Part shown: positions 25,826 to 34,362 of the stretch, one piece after another
Layout: every line of letters begins with the position of its first letter
How positions within the stretch are numbered: position 1 is the stretch's first letter
Assembly: GCF_014641595.1 (NCBI RefSeq)
Contig: NZ_BMIA01000002.1
Span: 186,001-250,000 of the forward strand
DNA length: 64,000 bases
Source: Dyadobacter endophyticus
GTDB lineage: Bacteria; Bacteroidota; Bacteroidia; Cytophagales; Spirosomataceae
Direction: 5' to 3'
The notes under the pieces: model-generated
The model's input: the letters and a program-made list of their open reading frames with translations, nothing else
Database searches by the model: none
What the model was told of the DNA's origin: nothing
Made by a program: the position numbers and the translations under genes

Positions 25826-25850
25826 TATTCGGGCTTATGTTCTCAGCTTG

Positions 25851-26075
25851 TTACTTTTTCTTCGCTGCCTTGGTGGTATCTGCTTTGCTTGTTTTATAAC
25901 GTTTGTCGGGTGTACCGTCTTTTTTGAGGTGTTTGTTTTCCTTATAACGTTTGTCGGGCGTACCATCCTTTTTCAGTTTCGCTTCTGTCTTCTGTTTTTC
26001 TGCCGTCGTTTGCGCAAAAATCGGCGTCGCCACCGCCATCAACGCCAGCAACATCCAAGCTTTCAGGTTTTTCAT
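25851..26075 (-). CDS. Small exported basic protein with two KKDGTPDKRYK repeats
   Basis: A 74-residue protein. The signal peptide is MKNLKAWMLLALMAVATPIF with cleavage near FAQ. The 50-residue mature part is highly charged and contains two copies of LKKDGTPDKRYK separated by a short linker, then a Lys-rich tail (TTKAAKKK). The repeat is also visible at DNA level. Small exported proteins with this motif occur in Bacteroidota as hypothetical proteins; I know of no function. It lies upstream of the sigma operon on the same strand, separated by the 26-bp element and the hairpin. A role linked to the operon is only positional inference. Confidence 0.7.
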   Translation of the reverse strand: MKNLKAWMLLALMAVATPIFAQTTAEKQKTEAKLKKDGTPDKRYKENKHLKKDGTPDKRYKTSKADTTKAAKKK

Positions 26076-26258
26076 AGTTGACCGTATTTATGTGATTGAT
26101 AGTTTAAAGTGGGTCTAAGTTACAATTCCTGAGGAAAATGCAAGCGGCAAAAGTCTCGAAAAAAGGAAGTTTAATGAGGATTTAATACTACTACAAGCTG
26201 TTACCTTTTTAGGAAGAGTACGTACCAAGAGGAATGTTAACGCAAAACATTCTTCAAA

Positions 26259-27098
26259 ATGAAAAATCAAAGACTTATTGTTAGTGATCAGGAGATTAGC
26301 GTGCTGGGCAAGGAGAACGGGGATTTTATTTCCCTGACGGACATCGCACGACAGAAAAATGCGGCGACGGGGCTTGTGATCTCGCACTGGCTCAGTACGA
26401 GGTTTACCGTCGAGTTCATCGGGTTATGGGAGCAGCTGTACAATCCCGATTTTAATGTTACTGAATTCGGTAACATTAAAAATACGGCTGGGGCTAACGG
26501 ATTTGTTTTGAGCGCCAAACAGTGGATCGAGAAGACCAATTCGATAGGGCTGGTCTCTAAGCCGGGTCGATACAACGGCGGTACATTCGCACACCGGGAC
26601 ATTGCCTTCGAATTTGCGTCCTGGATCTCAGCATCCTTCAAGCTTTACCTGATTAAAGAATTTCAACGACTTAAAGAAGAGGAAAACAAACGACTGGAGC
26701 TCGACTGGAACTTGCGGCGGAGCCTTGCGAAAATCAATTACACCATTCACACAGATGCCGTCAAAGAGAATCTGATCCCCAAAGAGCTTGATCCTATTGC
26801 AATAAGCAAGATTTATGCGGAAGAAGCTGATATTCTGAATCTGGCATTGTTCGGTATCACTGCGCGAGATTGGGCTAAAATCAATCCGGCGCGAGGTAAT
26901 CTGCGCGATTCGGCGACGCTGGAACAGCTCGTTGTGCTCTCCAACCTGGAAAGTATTAATGCCATGCCGATTGGCCAGAGCAAGCTGGCCACAGAGCGGG
27001 TGATAGCGCTCAACCGGGTTGCAATTATTCAGATGAAATCGCTGGTCGGAAATCAGTCATTGCAAAAAGCCGCTCCGTTATTAAATCAACCAAAATGA
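26259..27098 (+). CDS. KilA-N domain protein
   Basis: A 279-residue cytoplasmic protein. Residues about 15-130 form the KilA-N domain: FISLTDIARQKNAATGLVIS, then SAKQWIEKTNSIGLVSKPGR and GGTFAHRDIAFEFASWISAS, followed by FKLYLIKEFQRLKEEE. KilA-N is a DNA-binding module best known from phages and large DNA viruses but also found as single chromosomal genes. The rest is helical and contains LATERVIALNRVAIIQMKSL near the end. No other phage gene is nearby. A 32-base near-perfect palindrome lies inside the coding sequence at 26450-26481. Its cellular role is unknown; a transcriptional or toxin-antitoxin-like function cannot be judged from here. Confidence 0.85.
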   Translation: MKNQRLIVSDQEISVLGKENGDFISLTDIARQKNAATGLVISHWLSTRFTVEFIGLWEQLYNPDFNVTEFGNIKNTAGANGFVLSAKQWIEKTNSIGLVSKPGRYNGGTFAHRDIAFEFASWISASFKLYLIKEFQRLKEEENKRLELDWNLRRSLAKINYTIHTDAVKENLIPKELDPIAISKIYAEEADILNLALFGITARDWAKINPARGNLRDSATLEQLVVLSNLESINAMPIGQSKLATERVIALNRVAIIQMKSLVGNQSLQKAAPLLNQPK

Positions 27099-27105
27099 TA
27101 ATTAT

Positions 27106-27113
27106 TACTTTTG
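27106..27113 (+). promoter_or_regulatory. Bacteroidota -7 element before oxyR
   Basis: TACTTTTG fits TAnnTTTG and ends 28 bases before the oxyR ATG, just after the KilA-N stop, so oxyR likely has its own promoter. Confidence 0.45.
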
Positions 27114-27141
27114 CATAAATGAAATTTATACAACATTCAAA

Positions 27142-28074
27142 ATGAACATCCAGCAACTGGAATATATCGTCGCCGTCGACAACCACCGCCACTTCATCCA
27201 GGCCGCCGAGCATTGCAATGTCACCCAGCCTACCCTCTCGATGATGATCCGGAAACTGGAAGAAGAATTATCCGTTAAAATCTTTGATAGGACAAAGCAG
27301 CCAATTGTCCCTACCGGCATCGGGCGCGAGATCATCGACCAAGCCAAAACGATTTTACGCGAAACGTCCCGGATCAATGAAATAGCGAAGCATTTCAACG
27401 GCGACCTGTCAGGAGCATTGCACGTCGGCGTGATACCAACCATTGCGCCCTATTTGCTTCCGCATTTTGTGAATCCGTTTATTTCAAACTTCCCGGATAT
27501 CAAGCTCCACGTCTCGGAAATGATCACCGACCGGATCATTACCGAGCTTAAAATGGGCAACCTCGATGTAGGTATTATCGCTTCCCTTTCAGAGGAGAAC
27601 AGTTTACAGGAAATTCCGCTGTACAAGGAACGGTTTTACGCCTACGTTTCGGAAAAAACGGATTTGTATTCCAAACAATACATTCTCCCCACAGATATCG
27701 AGCCTAACGAGCTCTGGCTTCTGGAAGAGGGCCATTGCTTCCGGACGCAAATCCAAAAGCTGTGCGAACTAAGCCGCAGCAGCCAGTTCGGCAGCAGTTT
27801 TAGTTACCGTTCGGGCAGCATTGAAACGCTCATCCGAATGGTCGAACGGAACGGTGGCATCACCATTTTGCCCGAAATGGCGGTGATGGAGCTATCCGAG
27901 GAGCGGCAGAAGCATATCCGCCACTTTCGCTTCCCCGAGCCCGCGCGCGAGGTATGCCTGGTCGTCAACCGCGAGCAGATGAAAGCACGGCTCATCGATG
28001 CGTTGCGTGAAGGCATTACGGCGCATTTACCGGAAGGGATATTGAATAAGGAGGTGGAAGTGAAGGTTTTGTGA
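27142..28074 (+). CDS. oxyR: Hydrogen peroxide-responsive LysR regulator OxyR
   Basis: A 310-residue LysR-type regulator. The N-terminal winged helix is MNIQQLEYIVAVDNHRHFIQ with AEHCNVTQPTLSMMIRKLE. The effector domain contains EEGHCFRTQIQKLC, which places cysteines at residues 199 and 208. This is the same spacing and numbering as the peroxide-sensing disulfide pair of Escherichia coli OxyR, so the sensor chemistry is expected to be intact. It should activate catalase/peroxiredoxin-type genes on oxidation; none of these is in the window. It is single, with its own promoter-like element, and is followed by a nested inverted repeat (28086-28148). Confidence 0.95.
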   Translation: MNIQQLEYIVAVDNHRHFIQAAEHCNVTQPTLSMMIRKLEEELSVKIFDRTKQPIVPTGIGREIIDQAKTILRETSRINEIAKHFNGDLSGALHVGVIPTIAPYLLPHFVNPFISNFPDIKLHVSEMITDRIITELKMGNLDVGIIASLSEENSLQEIPLYKERFYAYVSEKTDLYSKQYILPTDIEPNELWLLEEGHCFRTQIQKLCELSRSSQFGSSFSYRSGSIETLIRMVERNGGITILPEMAVMELSEERQKHIRHFRFPEPAREVCLVVNREQMKARLIDALREGITAHLPEGILNKEVEVKVL

Positions 28075-28085
28075 TCGCAAACGTT

Positions 28086-28148
28086 ACTATTTTGCAAGTG
28101 CGCTACTGAAATAGTTATACTATTTTACTAGCGCACCCTCAAAATAGT
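28086..28148. repeat. Two inverted copies of a 30-bp palindromic element
   Basis: Copy 1 (28086-28115) and copy 2 (28119-28148) are separated by TAT. Copy 2 equals the reverse complement of copy 1 at 25 of 30 positions. Each copy itself begins ACTATTT and ends AAATAGT and carries a GCGC core (AGTGCGCTA and TAGCGCAC). It fills the gap between the convergent oxyR and polX-like genes. It could be a terminator-like structure, a REP-like repeat or a protein-binding site. Confidence 0.75.
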
Positions 28149-28180
28149 ATAGCCACTTTAAAAGTACATTTTAAGAACAG

Positions 28181-29923
28181 TTAACTTTTTTTACTTGCCC
28201 GCCCTCTCAAATACTCCTCCATCTGCCCCAAATTCAGCGCATTAAAGGTCATATCCTTCGTCAAACCGCCCTTCCTTGCATTCGCTACACCATAATGCAT
28301 ATCCAGGTAGCCTTCCATTGCGTGCGCGTCAGGGTTAATGCTGAGCAAAACGCCCTTTTCCATGCAGTAGGCAATCCAGCGCCAGTCGAGGTCGAGGCGC
28401 CAGGGAGAGGCGTTGATTTCGATAACGACACCGTTGGCGGCGCAGGCGTCGATGATCACCTGGTGGTCGATAGGGTAACCTTCGCGGGAAAGAAGCAAAC
28501 GACCGGTCGGGTGGCCTAAAATGGTTGTGTAGGGGTTCTCGATCGCTTTCAACAGGCGTGTGGTTGCCTTTTCGAGCGTCATCGTGAGGTTGCTGTGCAC
28601 GGAAGCCACAATATAGTCGAACGAAGCCAGTACATCCGTTGGATAATCGAGCGAACCGTCGCCGAGGATGTCCGATTCTATTCCTTTGAGTATTTTGAAT
28701 GGCTTTTCCGGGTTTTCTGTGGCGAAGCGTGCATTGAGTCTTGCAATTTCTTCGTGCTGGCGGATCACATCCTCCACTTTCAGTCCCTGCGCGTAAGTGG
28801 CGGTTTGGGAATGGTCGGCGATGCCGAGGTACTCGAAACCGAGGTCACGGCAGTGGAGCGCCATTTGTTCAAGGGTATGCTGCCCATCGGAATAGGTGCT
28901 GTGGTTATGCAAAATCCCCCTGAGATCATCCCAGGTAACGAGCTGGTCGGGCGTGCGGGTTTCGGCCCAGACAAGCTCTCCTGCACCCTCGCGCATTTCA
29001 GGAACTATATAAGGCAAGCCCGCTTTTTCGTAGATGGCGTGCTCGGTAACCGCATTCTCATAATAGGCATGTCGCCAGATGGTACTGCCCGATGTCCCCG
29101 CCAGGCCCAGGTGGTCTTCACCCGCTGTTTCGAGGAAAAGCTCATTTACCAACCGCTCGGGCTTTACGGCCACAATTTCAATGGCAACAGCGACATCCTG
29201 CACATGACCGCGCCATACGAACGGCGACGATATTTTCTCATCCTGGACCAGCAGCTCTATTTCCCCAATCGTATTTTGTAAAAGCGCCGGAGAATCCGTG
29301 CCGACAACGATACGGATCGTTTCCACAACCTCCGATTTCCTTCGTATCTCACCGGCCGCTTCCACCTGATCGAATGTCTTCTTCAATTCATTTACAATCA
29401 ATCCCGCTACCGCCTCGGCTTTGTCCATACGCAGTTTCCCGGCCTGGTCTTTCAGGAACGCCAGCGAGTCGAGGATCTTTTGCTGGGTGTTTCCACCAAA
29501 GCCTTTGACTTTGGCCACAGTACCGTTCAAACATGCCAGTTCCAGTTCATGCAGGTTATCAATACCCAGTTCCTGCCATAAAACAGCGATCTTTTTAGGC
29601 CCGATACCTTTGATATTGAACATTTCCATCACCCCTAGCGGCGTGTTGGCGATCAGTTCTTCCAGCTCCGGGAATGTTCCGGTTTTCGCAATCTGCGCGA
29701 TTTTTGCGGCGGTACTTTTCCCAACCCCCTGCAATTTGGTCAGCTCCTGCTCGGTCATGAACTGCAGTTCGCCTTCCTTGTATTTATCCAGGTAAAAAGC
29801 AGCCACGGAGTATCCCTTGATTTTAAAAGGGTCGGCATTGTGCAGTTCCAGCAGCTTGGCAGTTAGTTCGAGGACTTCTACGATTTCAGAATTACTCATG
29901 GGGATCGGGATTGATGAATTCAT
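28181..29923 (-). CDS. polX: PolX-like protein with intact PHP domain and degenerate polymerase site
   Basis: A 580-residue protein (572 if started at the ATG at 29899). Domains: DNA polymerase beta-type 8-kDa and HhH region (about 10-160; LQGVGKSTAAKIAQIAKTG and FNIKGIGPKKIAVLWQELGI), a nucleotidyltransferase palm (about 165-330) and a C-terminal PHP domain (about 337-570). PHP metal-site motifs are intact: HNHSTYSDG, IADHS, KGIESDI, VHSN, GHPTGR and NPDAH. In the palm, GEIRRKSEVVETIRIVVGTD lacks the two catalytic Asp residues expected in the GSxRR...DxD pattern; Thr202 and Arg204 stand there. It probably retains 3'-5' exonuclease or AP-site activity rather than DNA synthesis. Confidence 0.88.
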   Translation of the reverse strand: MNSSIPIPMSNSEIVEVLELTAKLLELHNADPFKIKGYSVAAFYLDKYKEGELQFMTEQELTKLQGVGKSTAAKIAQIAKTGTFPELEELIANTPLGVMEMFNIKGIGPKKIAVLWQELGIDNLHELELACLNGTVAKVKGFGGNTQQKILDSLAFLKDQAGKLRMDKAEAVAGLIVNELKKTFDQVEAAGEIRRKSEVVETIRIVVGTDSPALLQNTIGEIELLVQDEKISSPFVWRGHVQDVAVAIEIVAVKPERLVNELFLETAGEDHLGLAGTSGSTIWRHAYYENAVTEHAIYEKAGLPYIVPEMREGAGELVWAETRTPDQLVTWDDLRGILHNHSTYSDGQHTLEQMALHCRDLGFEYLGIADHSQTATYAQGLKVEDVIRQHEEIARLNARFATENPEKPFKILKGIESDILGDGSLDYPTDVLASFDYIVASVHSNLTMTLEKATTRLLKAIENPYTTILGHPTGRLLLSREGYPIDHQVIIDACAANGVVIEINASPWRLDLDWRWIAYCMEKGVLLSINPDAHAMEGYLDMHYGVANARKGGLTKDMTFNALNLGQMEEYLRGRASKKS

Positions 29924-30104
29924 TGCGAATTACGAAGTATGGATCAGCATTTGCAAATCACACGCCCTTGCTGGGGGTGCCCAGAGAGTAAATATTCCAG
30001 AAAAAAATATTTATAGTGATAATGGCCCTGCCGATAGTCGGGACGGCGACCGGCGAAGTAATATCCAACAACCATTTCAAAAACTCTGACCATATTATAA
30101 TCCA

Positions 30105-31370
30105 ATGAATGTAGATCAATTGAAAAGCTACCGCGAAGAGATCCGCCAGCATTTGACCAACGAATTACTCCCATTCTGGGAAAATCGCGCTGTGGATAAG
30201 GAAAACGGCGGTTTTATAACTCATTTCGACAATGCAGGCAACGATTCGGGCGAGGACGAAAAGTCGCTGATTGCGCAGACGCGCACGGTTTATACTTTCT
30301 CCTCCGCGCACCGCGCGGGCTATGGCGAAGGCCGCTATGCCGAAATTGCCCGGCACGGGGTAGATTTTCTGATCAACAGGATGTGGGACAACGAGTATGG
30401 TGGGTTTTACTGGCTGATGGATCGCAAAGGCGACGTCAAAATCGATGAAAAGATCGTCTACGGACACAGTTTCGCGATTTACAGTCTGGCAGAATACACG
30501 TTGGCCACCGGCGATCCCCGCGGTTTGGAATACGCGGAAAAGGTTTTTGATTTGCTACAAAAACACGGTGCGGACACCTATTATGGTGGCTATTTCGAAA
30601 TGTTCCACCGCAACTGGGACCTCAAAGGCCCAGGCGCTGCCGGAGGCGACCGCAAGACGCTCGACGCCCATATGCACCTCATGGAAGCGTTCACTACATT
30701 ATATGAAGCATCGGGCAAGCAGGTTCACCGTCGCAAACTCGTTGAAATAATCAATTTGCTGATTAACAAAATCATGCACCCGCAATACAGAACGGGTATC
30801 CCGCAGTTCTGGGAAGACTGGACCGTGGCTCCGCAGATCAAATTCGATATTATCTGGGGTTGGGACCGTTTCACCGAAGATGGACTGAAAAGTGCTGCCG
30901 AAGACAATACCAGCTACGGCCACAACGTCGAGTTCGCGTGGTTGCTCATGCATGCGCTCGATATCGCGGGCATCCCCTACGACGAATACCATGACCAATT
31001 GAAAGCATCTTATGACCACGCCGTAGCGTACGGCATCGACTGGGAGTTTGGGGGCGTGTACGTGGAAGGCTCACATGCAGGCGAAGTGTACGACCGCGAG
31101 AAGGAATTCTGGCAACAGGCCGAGGTCATCATCGGGATGCTCGACGCTTACCGGGTTTATGGCGATGAAAAGTATTTGAAAGCCTATGACGCCACCCATC
31201 GTTTCGTATTTGATAAAATGATCCACCATTCGGTAGGTGAATGGCTGCCGCTGCTCACGCGCCAGGGCGAACCGATCTGGAAGCATATGAGCCATTCGTG
31301 GAAGGTAAATTACCACTCGGTGCGTTCGATGGTGCAGGGTGTGGTGCGGCTGAACAAACTGATTGCGTGA
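30105..31370 (+). CDS. AGE-family epimerase (cellobiose 2-epimerase-like)
   Basis: A 421-residue cytoplasmic (alpha/alpha)6-barrel enzyme of the N-acylglucosamine 2-epimerase superfamily. The N-terminus NELLPFWENRAVDKENGGF is typical of the cellobiose 2-epimerase/mannose isomerase branch. Conserved histidines are seen in VYGHSFAIYSLAEY, DAHMHLMEAFTTLYEA, YGHNVEFAWLLMHA and WKVNYHSVRSM. It should interconvert glucose- and mannose-configured sugars, probably beta-1,4-disaccharides. No other sugar gene is adjacent, and the exact substrate is uncertain. It stands alone between the divergent polX-like gene and csbD. Confidence 0.87.
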   Translation: MNVDQLKSYREEIRQHLTNELLPFWENRAVDKENGGFITHFDNAGNDSGEDEKSLIAQTRTVYTFSSAHRAGYGEGRYAEIARHGVDFLINRMWDNEYGGFYWLMDRKGDVKIDEKIVYGHSFAIYSLAEYTLATGDPRGLEYAEKVFDLLQKHGADTYYGGYFEMFHRNWDLKGPGAAGGDRKTLDAHMHLMEAFTTLYEASGKQVHRRKLVEIINLLINKIMHPQYRTGIPQFWEDWTVAPQIKFDIIWGWDRFTEDGLKSAAEDNTSYGHNVEFAWLLMHALDIAGIPYDEYHDQLKASYDHAVAYGIDWEFGGVYVEGSHAGEVYDREKEFWQQAEVIIGMLDAYRVYGDEKYLKAYDATHRFVFDKMIHHSVGEWLPLLTRQGEPIWKHMSHSWKVNYHSVRSMVQGVVRLNKLIA

Positions 31371-31536
31371 TGTCAGTCTGAGCGCACGTTTTTGGACGTT
31401 TCGTGTAAATTTTTGCTCATGGGTTAATACCAAATGCGGCCAGAGAGCCGGTTTTCGCGTTGGAATGGTTGTTTAAATTGATCATGTACCAAGCGCTTGA
31501 AAAAAGCGCCATTATCAAACTAAAAACCACACAATC

Positions 31537-31734
31537 ATGAGCTCATTCACACAGCAAGTAAAAGGTAACTGGAACGAACTCAAAGGAAAGTTCAAGCAAC
31601 AATACGCTGACTTGACCGACGACGACCTGCTTTATGAAGAAGGAAAAGAAGACGAACTTCTTGGAAAAATTCAGAAGAAGATCGGCAAAACCAGAGAAGA
31701 GGTGGAAAGTGAAGTTGAAAGCTGGTCCCGCTAG
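31537..31734 (+). CDS. CsbD family stress protein
   Basis: A 65-residue, highly charged, soluble protein. It has the CsbD layout: [20 protein letters not shown] at the front, followed by an acidic centre ([20 protein letters not shown]) and a helical tail. CsbD-like proteins are strongly induced by general stress in many bacteria, but their biochemical role is unknown. The gene stands alone and ends at a good terminator. Confidence 0.92.
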   Translation: MSSFTQQVKGNWNELKGKFKQQYADLTDDDLLYEEGKEDELLGKIQKKIGKTREEVESEVESWSR

Positions 31735-31754
31735 ATCTTAAAACAGGTCGATAT

Positions 31755-31790
31755 AAGCCCCGTAACCATTGGTTTCGGGGCTTTTTTTGT
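31755..31790 (+). terminator. Intrinsic terminator after csbD-like gene
   Basis: Arms AAGCCCCG (31755-31762) and CGGGGCTT (31776-31783), with an inner ACC/GGT pairing, are followed by TTTTT. Confidence 0.88.
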
Positions 31791-31860
31791 AGTAACCGGC
31801 CTTCGCGATGCGCTTTTAACATTATATTACCCGCATCAAATCCTAAATCCGTTTTCTGAA

Positions 31861-32862
31861 ATGAATCCAAATGAAATCCCTGTCGGCATTGTTGGCCTTG
31901 GCTTAATGGGTTGCAGCATCGTAACCTGCCTGCTCATCGCCGGACATCCGGTGGCGGCCGTAGCGCCCATCCCCGCCGACCTCGACCACGCCGAGCGCCG
32001 CATTCGCGAACATTTGCAAAATGCCTGGGAAAACGGCATGATCGATAACGAACCGGAGTTTTACCTTCGGAAACTGATCATTACAGAAGATTATTCAGTG
32101 CTCTATCCATGCAAGCTCGTGAACGAATGCACGATCGAAAACATCGATATTAAGAAGGCAGTATACCAAAAGATCGAAAAGGAGATTGCTCCGGACGCGC
32201 TGCTGACCAGCAATACTTCCGCTATTCCCATCAGCCAGCTTCAAAAACTCACGCAGTACCCATCGCGCTTCCTCGGCCTGCACTGGACCGAGCCCGCGCA
32301 TACGACCCGCTTTCTGGAAATCATTTGCGGAGACGACACAGATATTCAAAACGGCGAATACCTGTACGAACTTTCGCATTTGTGGGGCAAAGAGCCTATT
32401 CTGGTACGAAAAGACATCGCCGGGTTTATCACCAACCGCCTGATGTACGCCATGTACCGCGAGGCGATCAGCCTCGTCGAGAATGGTTATGCGACTATCG
32501 AGGATGTCGACCGATCGTGCCGCAACAATGCGGGCTACTTCATGACGCTCGTCGGCATATTCCGCTGGATGGACCTCACCGGCGTCCCGGCCTATCATAC
32601 CGTGATGAAAAACCTCCTTCCTACCCTCAACAACAGCACCGAAGTACCTGAGCTGATCGACAAAGTGGTGCGGGAAGGTGGCAAAGGCGTGCTCAACTCA
32701 CATGGTTTTTATGAATATGAGCCCGGCGAAGCAGAGGTTTGGGAGGAGACTTTCAAGGAATTCACCTACGATATTCGTGAGCTGGCACTGAAATATCCGG
32801 GGAATATCGTGAAACAGCGGCTAGCTGAGAAGCGGGAGGCGGGTTCTTCGGAAAACAGCTGA
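31861..32862 (+). CDS. 3-hydroxyacyl-CoA dehydrogenase family protein
   Basis: A 333-residue NAD-dependent dehydrogenase. The Rossmann fold starts at once with IPVGIVGLGLMGCSIVTCLL. The segments LLTSNTSAIPISQLQ and RFLGLHWTEPAHTTRFLEII resemble the family's SNTSS and GxHFxxP motifs, with Trp-Thr-Glu-Pro in place of the usual FFNP-type stretch. KDIAGFITNRLMYAMYREAI opens the C-terminal dimerisation domain. It is likely to oxidise a 3-hydroxy acid or its CoA ester. No beta-oxidation partner gene is adjacent, so the substrate is open. Confidence 0.88.
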   Translation: MNPNEIPVGIVGLGLMGCSIVTCLLIAGHPVAAVAPIPADLDHAERRIREHLQNAWENGMIDNEPEFYLRKLIITEDYSVLYPCKLVNECTIENIDIKKAVYQKIEKEIAPDALLTSNTSAIPISQLQKLTQYPSRFLGLHWTEPAHTTRFLEIICGDDTDIQNGEYLYELSHLWGKEPILVRKDIAGFITNRLMYAMYREAISLVENGYATIEDVDRSCRNNAGYFMTLVGIFRWMDLTGVPAYHTVMKNLLPTLNNSTEVPELIDKVVREGGKGVLNSHGFYEYEPGEAEVWEETFKEFTYDIRELALKYPGNIVKQRLAEKREAGSSENS

Positions 32863-32966
32863 CGAGCTTTGAGGCATTAAGTGTAACCGTTCAAAAAAAA
32901 TTAGCAAAAAACCGCGAAAGCGTGATCATTTTGCGGGAAATGATGGTTGTTCTGGAAAGCGTTCGT

Positions 32967-32974
32967 TAGTTTTG
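32967..32974 (+). promoter_or_regulatory. Bacteroidota promoter before cydAB
   Basis: TAGTTTTG fits the -7 consensus TAnnTTTG, with a TTG at 32947-32949 at about the expected -33 spacing. It lies 63 bases upstream of the cydA start. Confidence 0.5.
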
Positions 32975-33037
32975 AAATATCCTTTGGCAGGCTGTTCCTA
33001 ACCCGGAAAATGGTATTTTTTCAGTAAATCTATTCCC

Positions 33038-34360
33038 ATGAACGACTTCATAGCCGCCAGATCCCAAATGGCCCTCTCGCTGGGCTTTCACATCATATTT
33101 TCCTGCATCGGAATGGTCATGCCTTTCTTTATGGCCGTTGCCCATTACTACTATCTCAAAACCGGACAAACGGTCTATAAAAACGTTACCCAGGCATGGA
33201 GCAAAGGTGTTGCCATTTTTTTCGCGACGGGCGCGGTATCGGGCACGGTGCTTTCGTTTGAGCTTGGGCTTTTATGGCCGGAGTTTATGAAACATGCCGG
33301 ACCGATTTTCGGAATGCCGTTTTCCCTCGAAGGAACGGCATTTTTTATTGAAGCGATCGCACTGGGCTTCTTCCTCTACGGTTGGGACCGGTTCAATCCG
33401 TGGTTTCACTGGTTCACGGGTGTGGTCGTGGGTGTGAGCGGGCTCGCGTCGGGCATACTTGTGGTCGCTGCCAATGCATGGATGAACAGCCCGGCAGGTT
33501 TTGAATATATAAATGGTCAATACGTTAATATCGACCCTATTGCGGCGATGTTCAACGAGGCTTGGTTCTCCCAGGCATTGCACATGACGATCGCCGCATT
33601 CGCCGCCACCGGGTTTGCGGTTGCTGGCGTACACGCGCTCATGATCCTGCACGGGAGCAATGTGGCTTTCCATACCAAATCCTTCACCATCGCGGCGGTC
33701 TTCGGCTGCGTGGCGGCGCTGGTGCAGCCATTGAGCGGGGACATTTCCGCAAAGGACGTCGCCATTCGCCAGCCGGCCAAATTAGCAGCGATGGAAGCCC
33801 ATTTTCTCACCGAAAAATCGGCGTCGCTGATTGTAGGCGGTATCCCGAATGTGAAAGAGAAAAAGGTCGATTTCGCGCTCAAACTACCCGGATTCCTCAG
33901 TTTTCTGGCGCATGGCGACTTTAAATCCGAAGTTACTGGCCTCGACCGCATTCCGGAAGAAAACCATCCGCCCGTGGCAATAACCCATTACGCATTTCAG
34001 ATCATGGTGGGGATGGGCATGGCGATGATGGCGGTTTCAGTACTCTACTTCGCAGCATTGTGGAAAAAACGAAAGTGGCTGCAAGAACCCTGGCTCCTCA
34101 AAATCTTTGCATTAGCGACGCCGCTCGGCTTTATCGCCGTGGAAGCCGGCTGGACCGTCACCGAAGTTGGCCGCCAGCCCTGGATCATATACGGCGTCAT
34201 GCGGACCGCCGACGCCGTAACCCCTATGCCGGGCATTGCCTATTCATTTTACCTTTTTACCGCCATCTACGCCTCCCTGGCCGCATTTGTAGCTTTCATG
34301 CTTTACCGGCAGATTAAGATGGTTGGGAAGTTGTACGATGTTCAATCATTCAATCATTAA
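33038..34360 (+). CDS. cydA: Cytochrome bd-type quinol oxidase subunit I
   Basis: A 440-residue multi-spanning inner-membrane protein that, with CydB, oxidises quinol and reduces oxygen at high affinity. The N-terminal ARSQMALSLGFHIIFSCIGM contains a heme-ligand histidine. The Q-loop is the short type: QPAKLAAMEAHF is present with the conserved Lys and Glu, but the extended insert is missing. Other conserved parts are AFQIMVGMGMAMMAV, with the heme-ligand Met, and GWTVTEVGRQPWIIYGVMRT. It is 2 bases upstream of cydB. No cydX or cydCD is in the window. Expected under low oxygen or respiratory stress. Confidence 0.97.
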   Translation: MNDFIAARSQMALSLGFHIIFSCIGMVMPFFMAVAHYYYLKTGQTVYKNVTQAWSKGVAIFFATGAVSGTVLSFELGLLWPEFMKHAGPIFGMPFSLEGTAFFIEAIALGFFLYGWDRFNPWFHWFTGVVVGVSGLASGILVVAANAWMNSPAGFEYINGQYVNIDPIAAMFNEAWFSQALHMTIAAFAATGFAVAGVHALMILHGSNVAFHTKSFTIAAVFGCVAALVQPLSGDISAKDVAIRQPAKLAAMEAHFLTEKSASLIVGGIPNVKEKKVDFALKLPGFLSFLAHGDFKSEVTGLDRIPEENHPPVAITHYAFQIMVGMGMAMMAVSVLYFAALWKKRKWLQEPWLLKIFALATPLGFIAVEAGWTVTEVGRQPWIIYGVMRTADAVTPMPGIAYSFYLFTAIYASLAAFVAFMLYRQIKMVGKLYDVQSFNH

Positions 34361-34362
34361 AA

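Noticed and set aside
26115..26641. Minus-strand open frames over the KilA-N gene
   Set aside because: Opposite strand of a clear KilA-N domain; no motif and no promoter.
26259..27098. Prophage remnant around the KilA-N gene
   Set aside because: No integrase, capsid, terminase, lysis gene or att-like direct repeat is visible nearby; neighbours are ordinary chromosomal genes.
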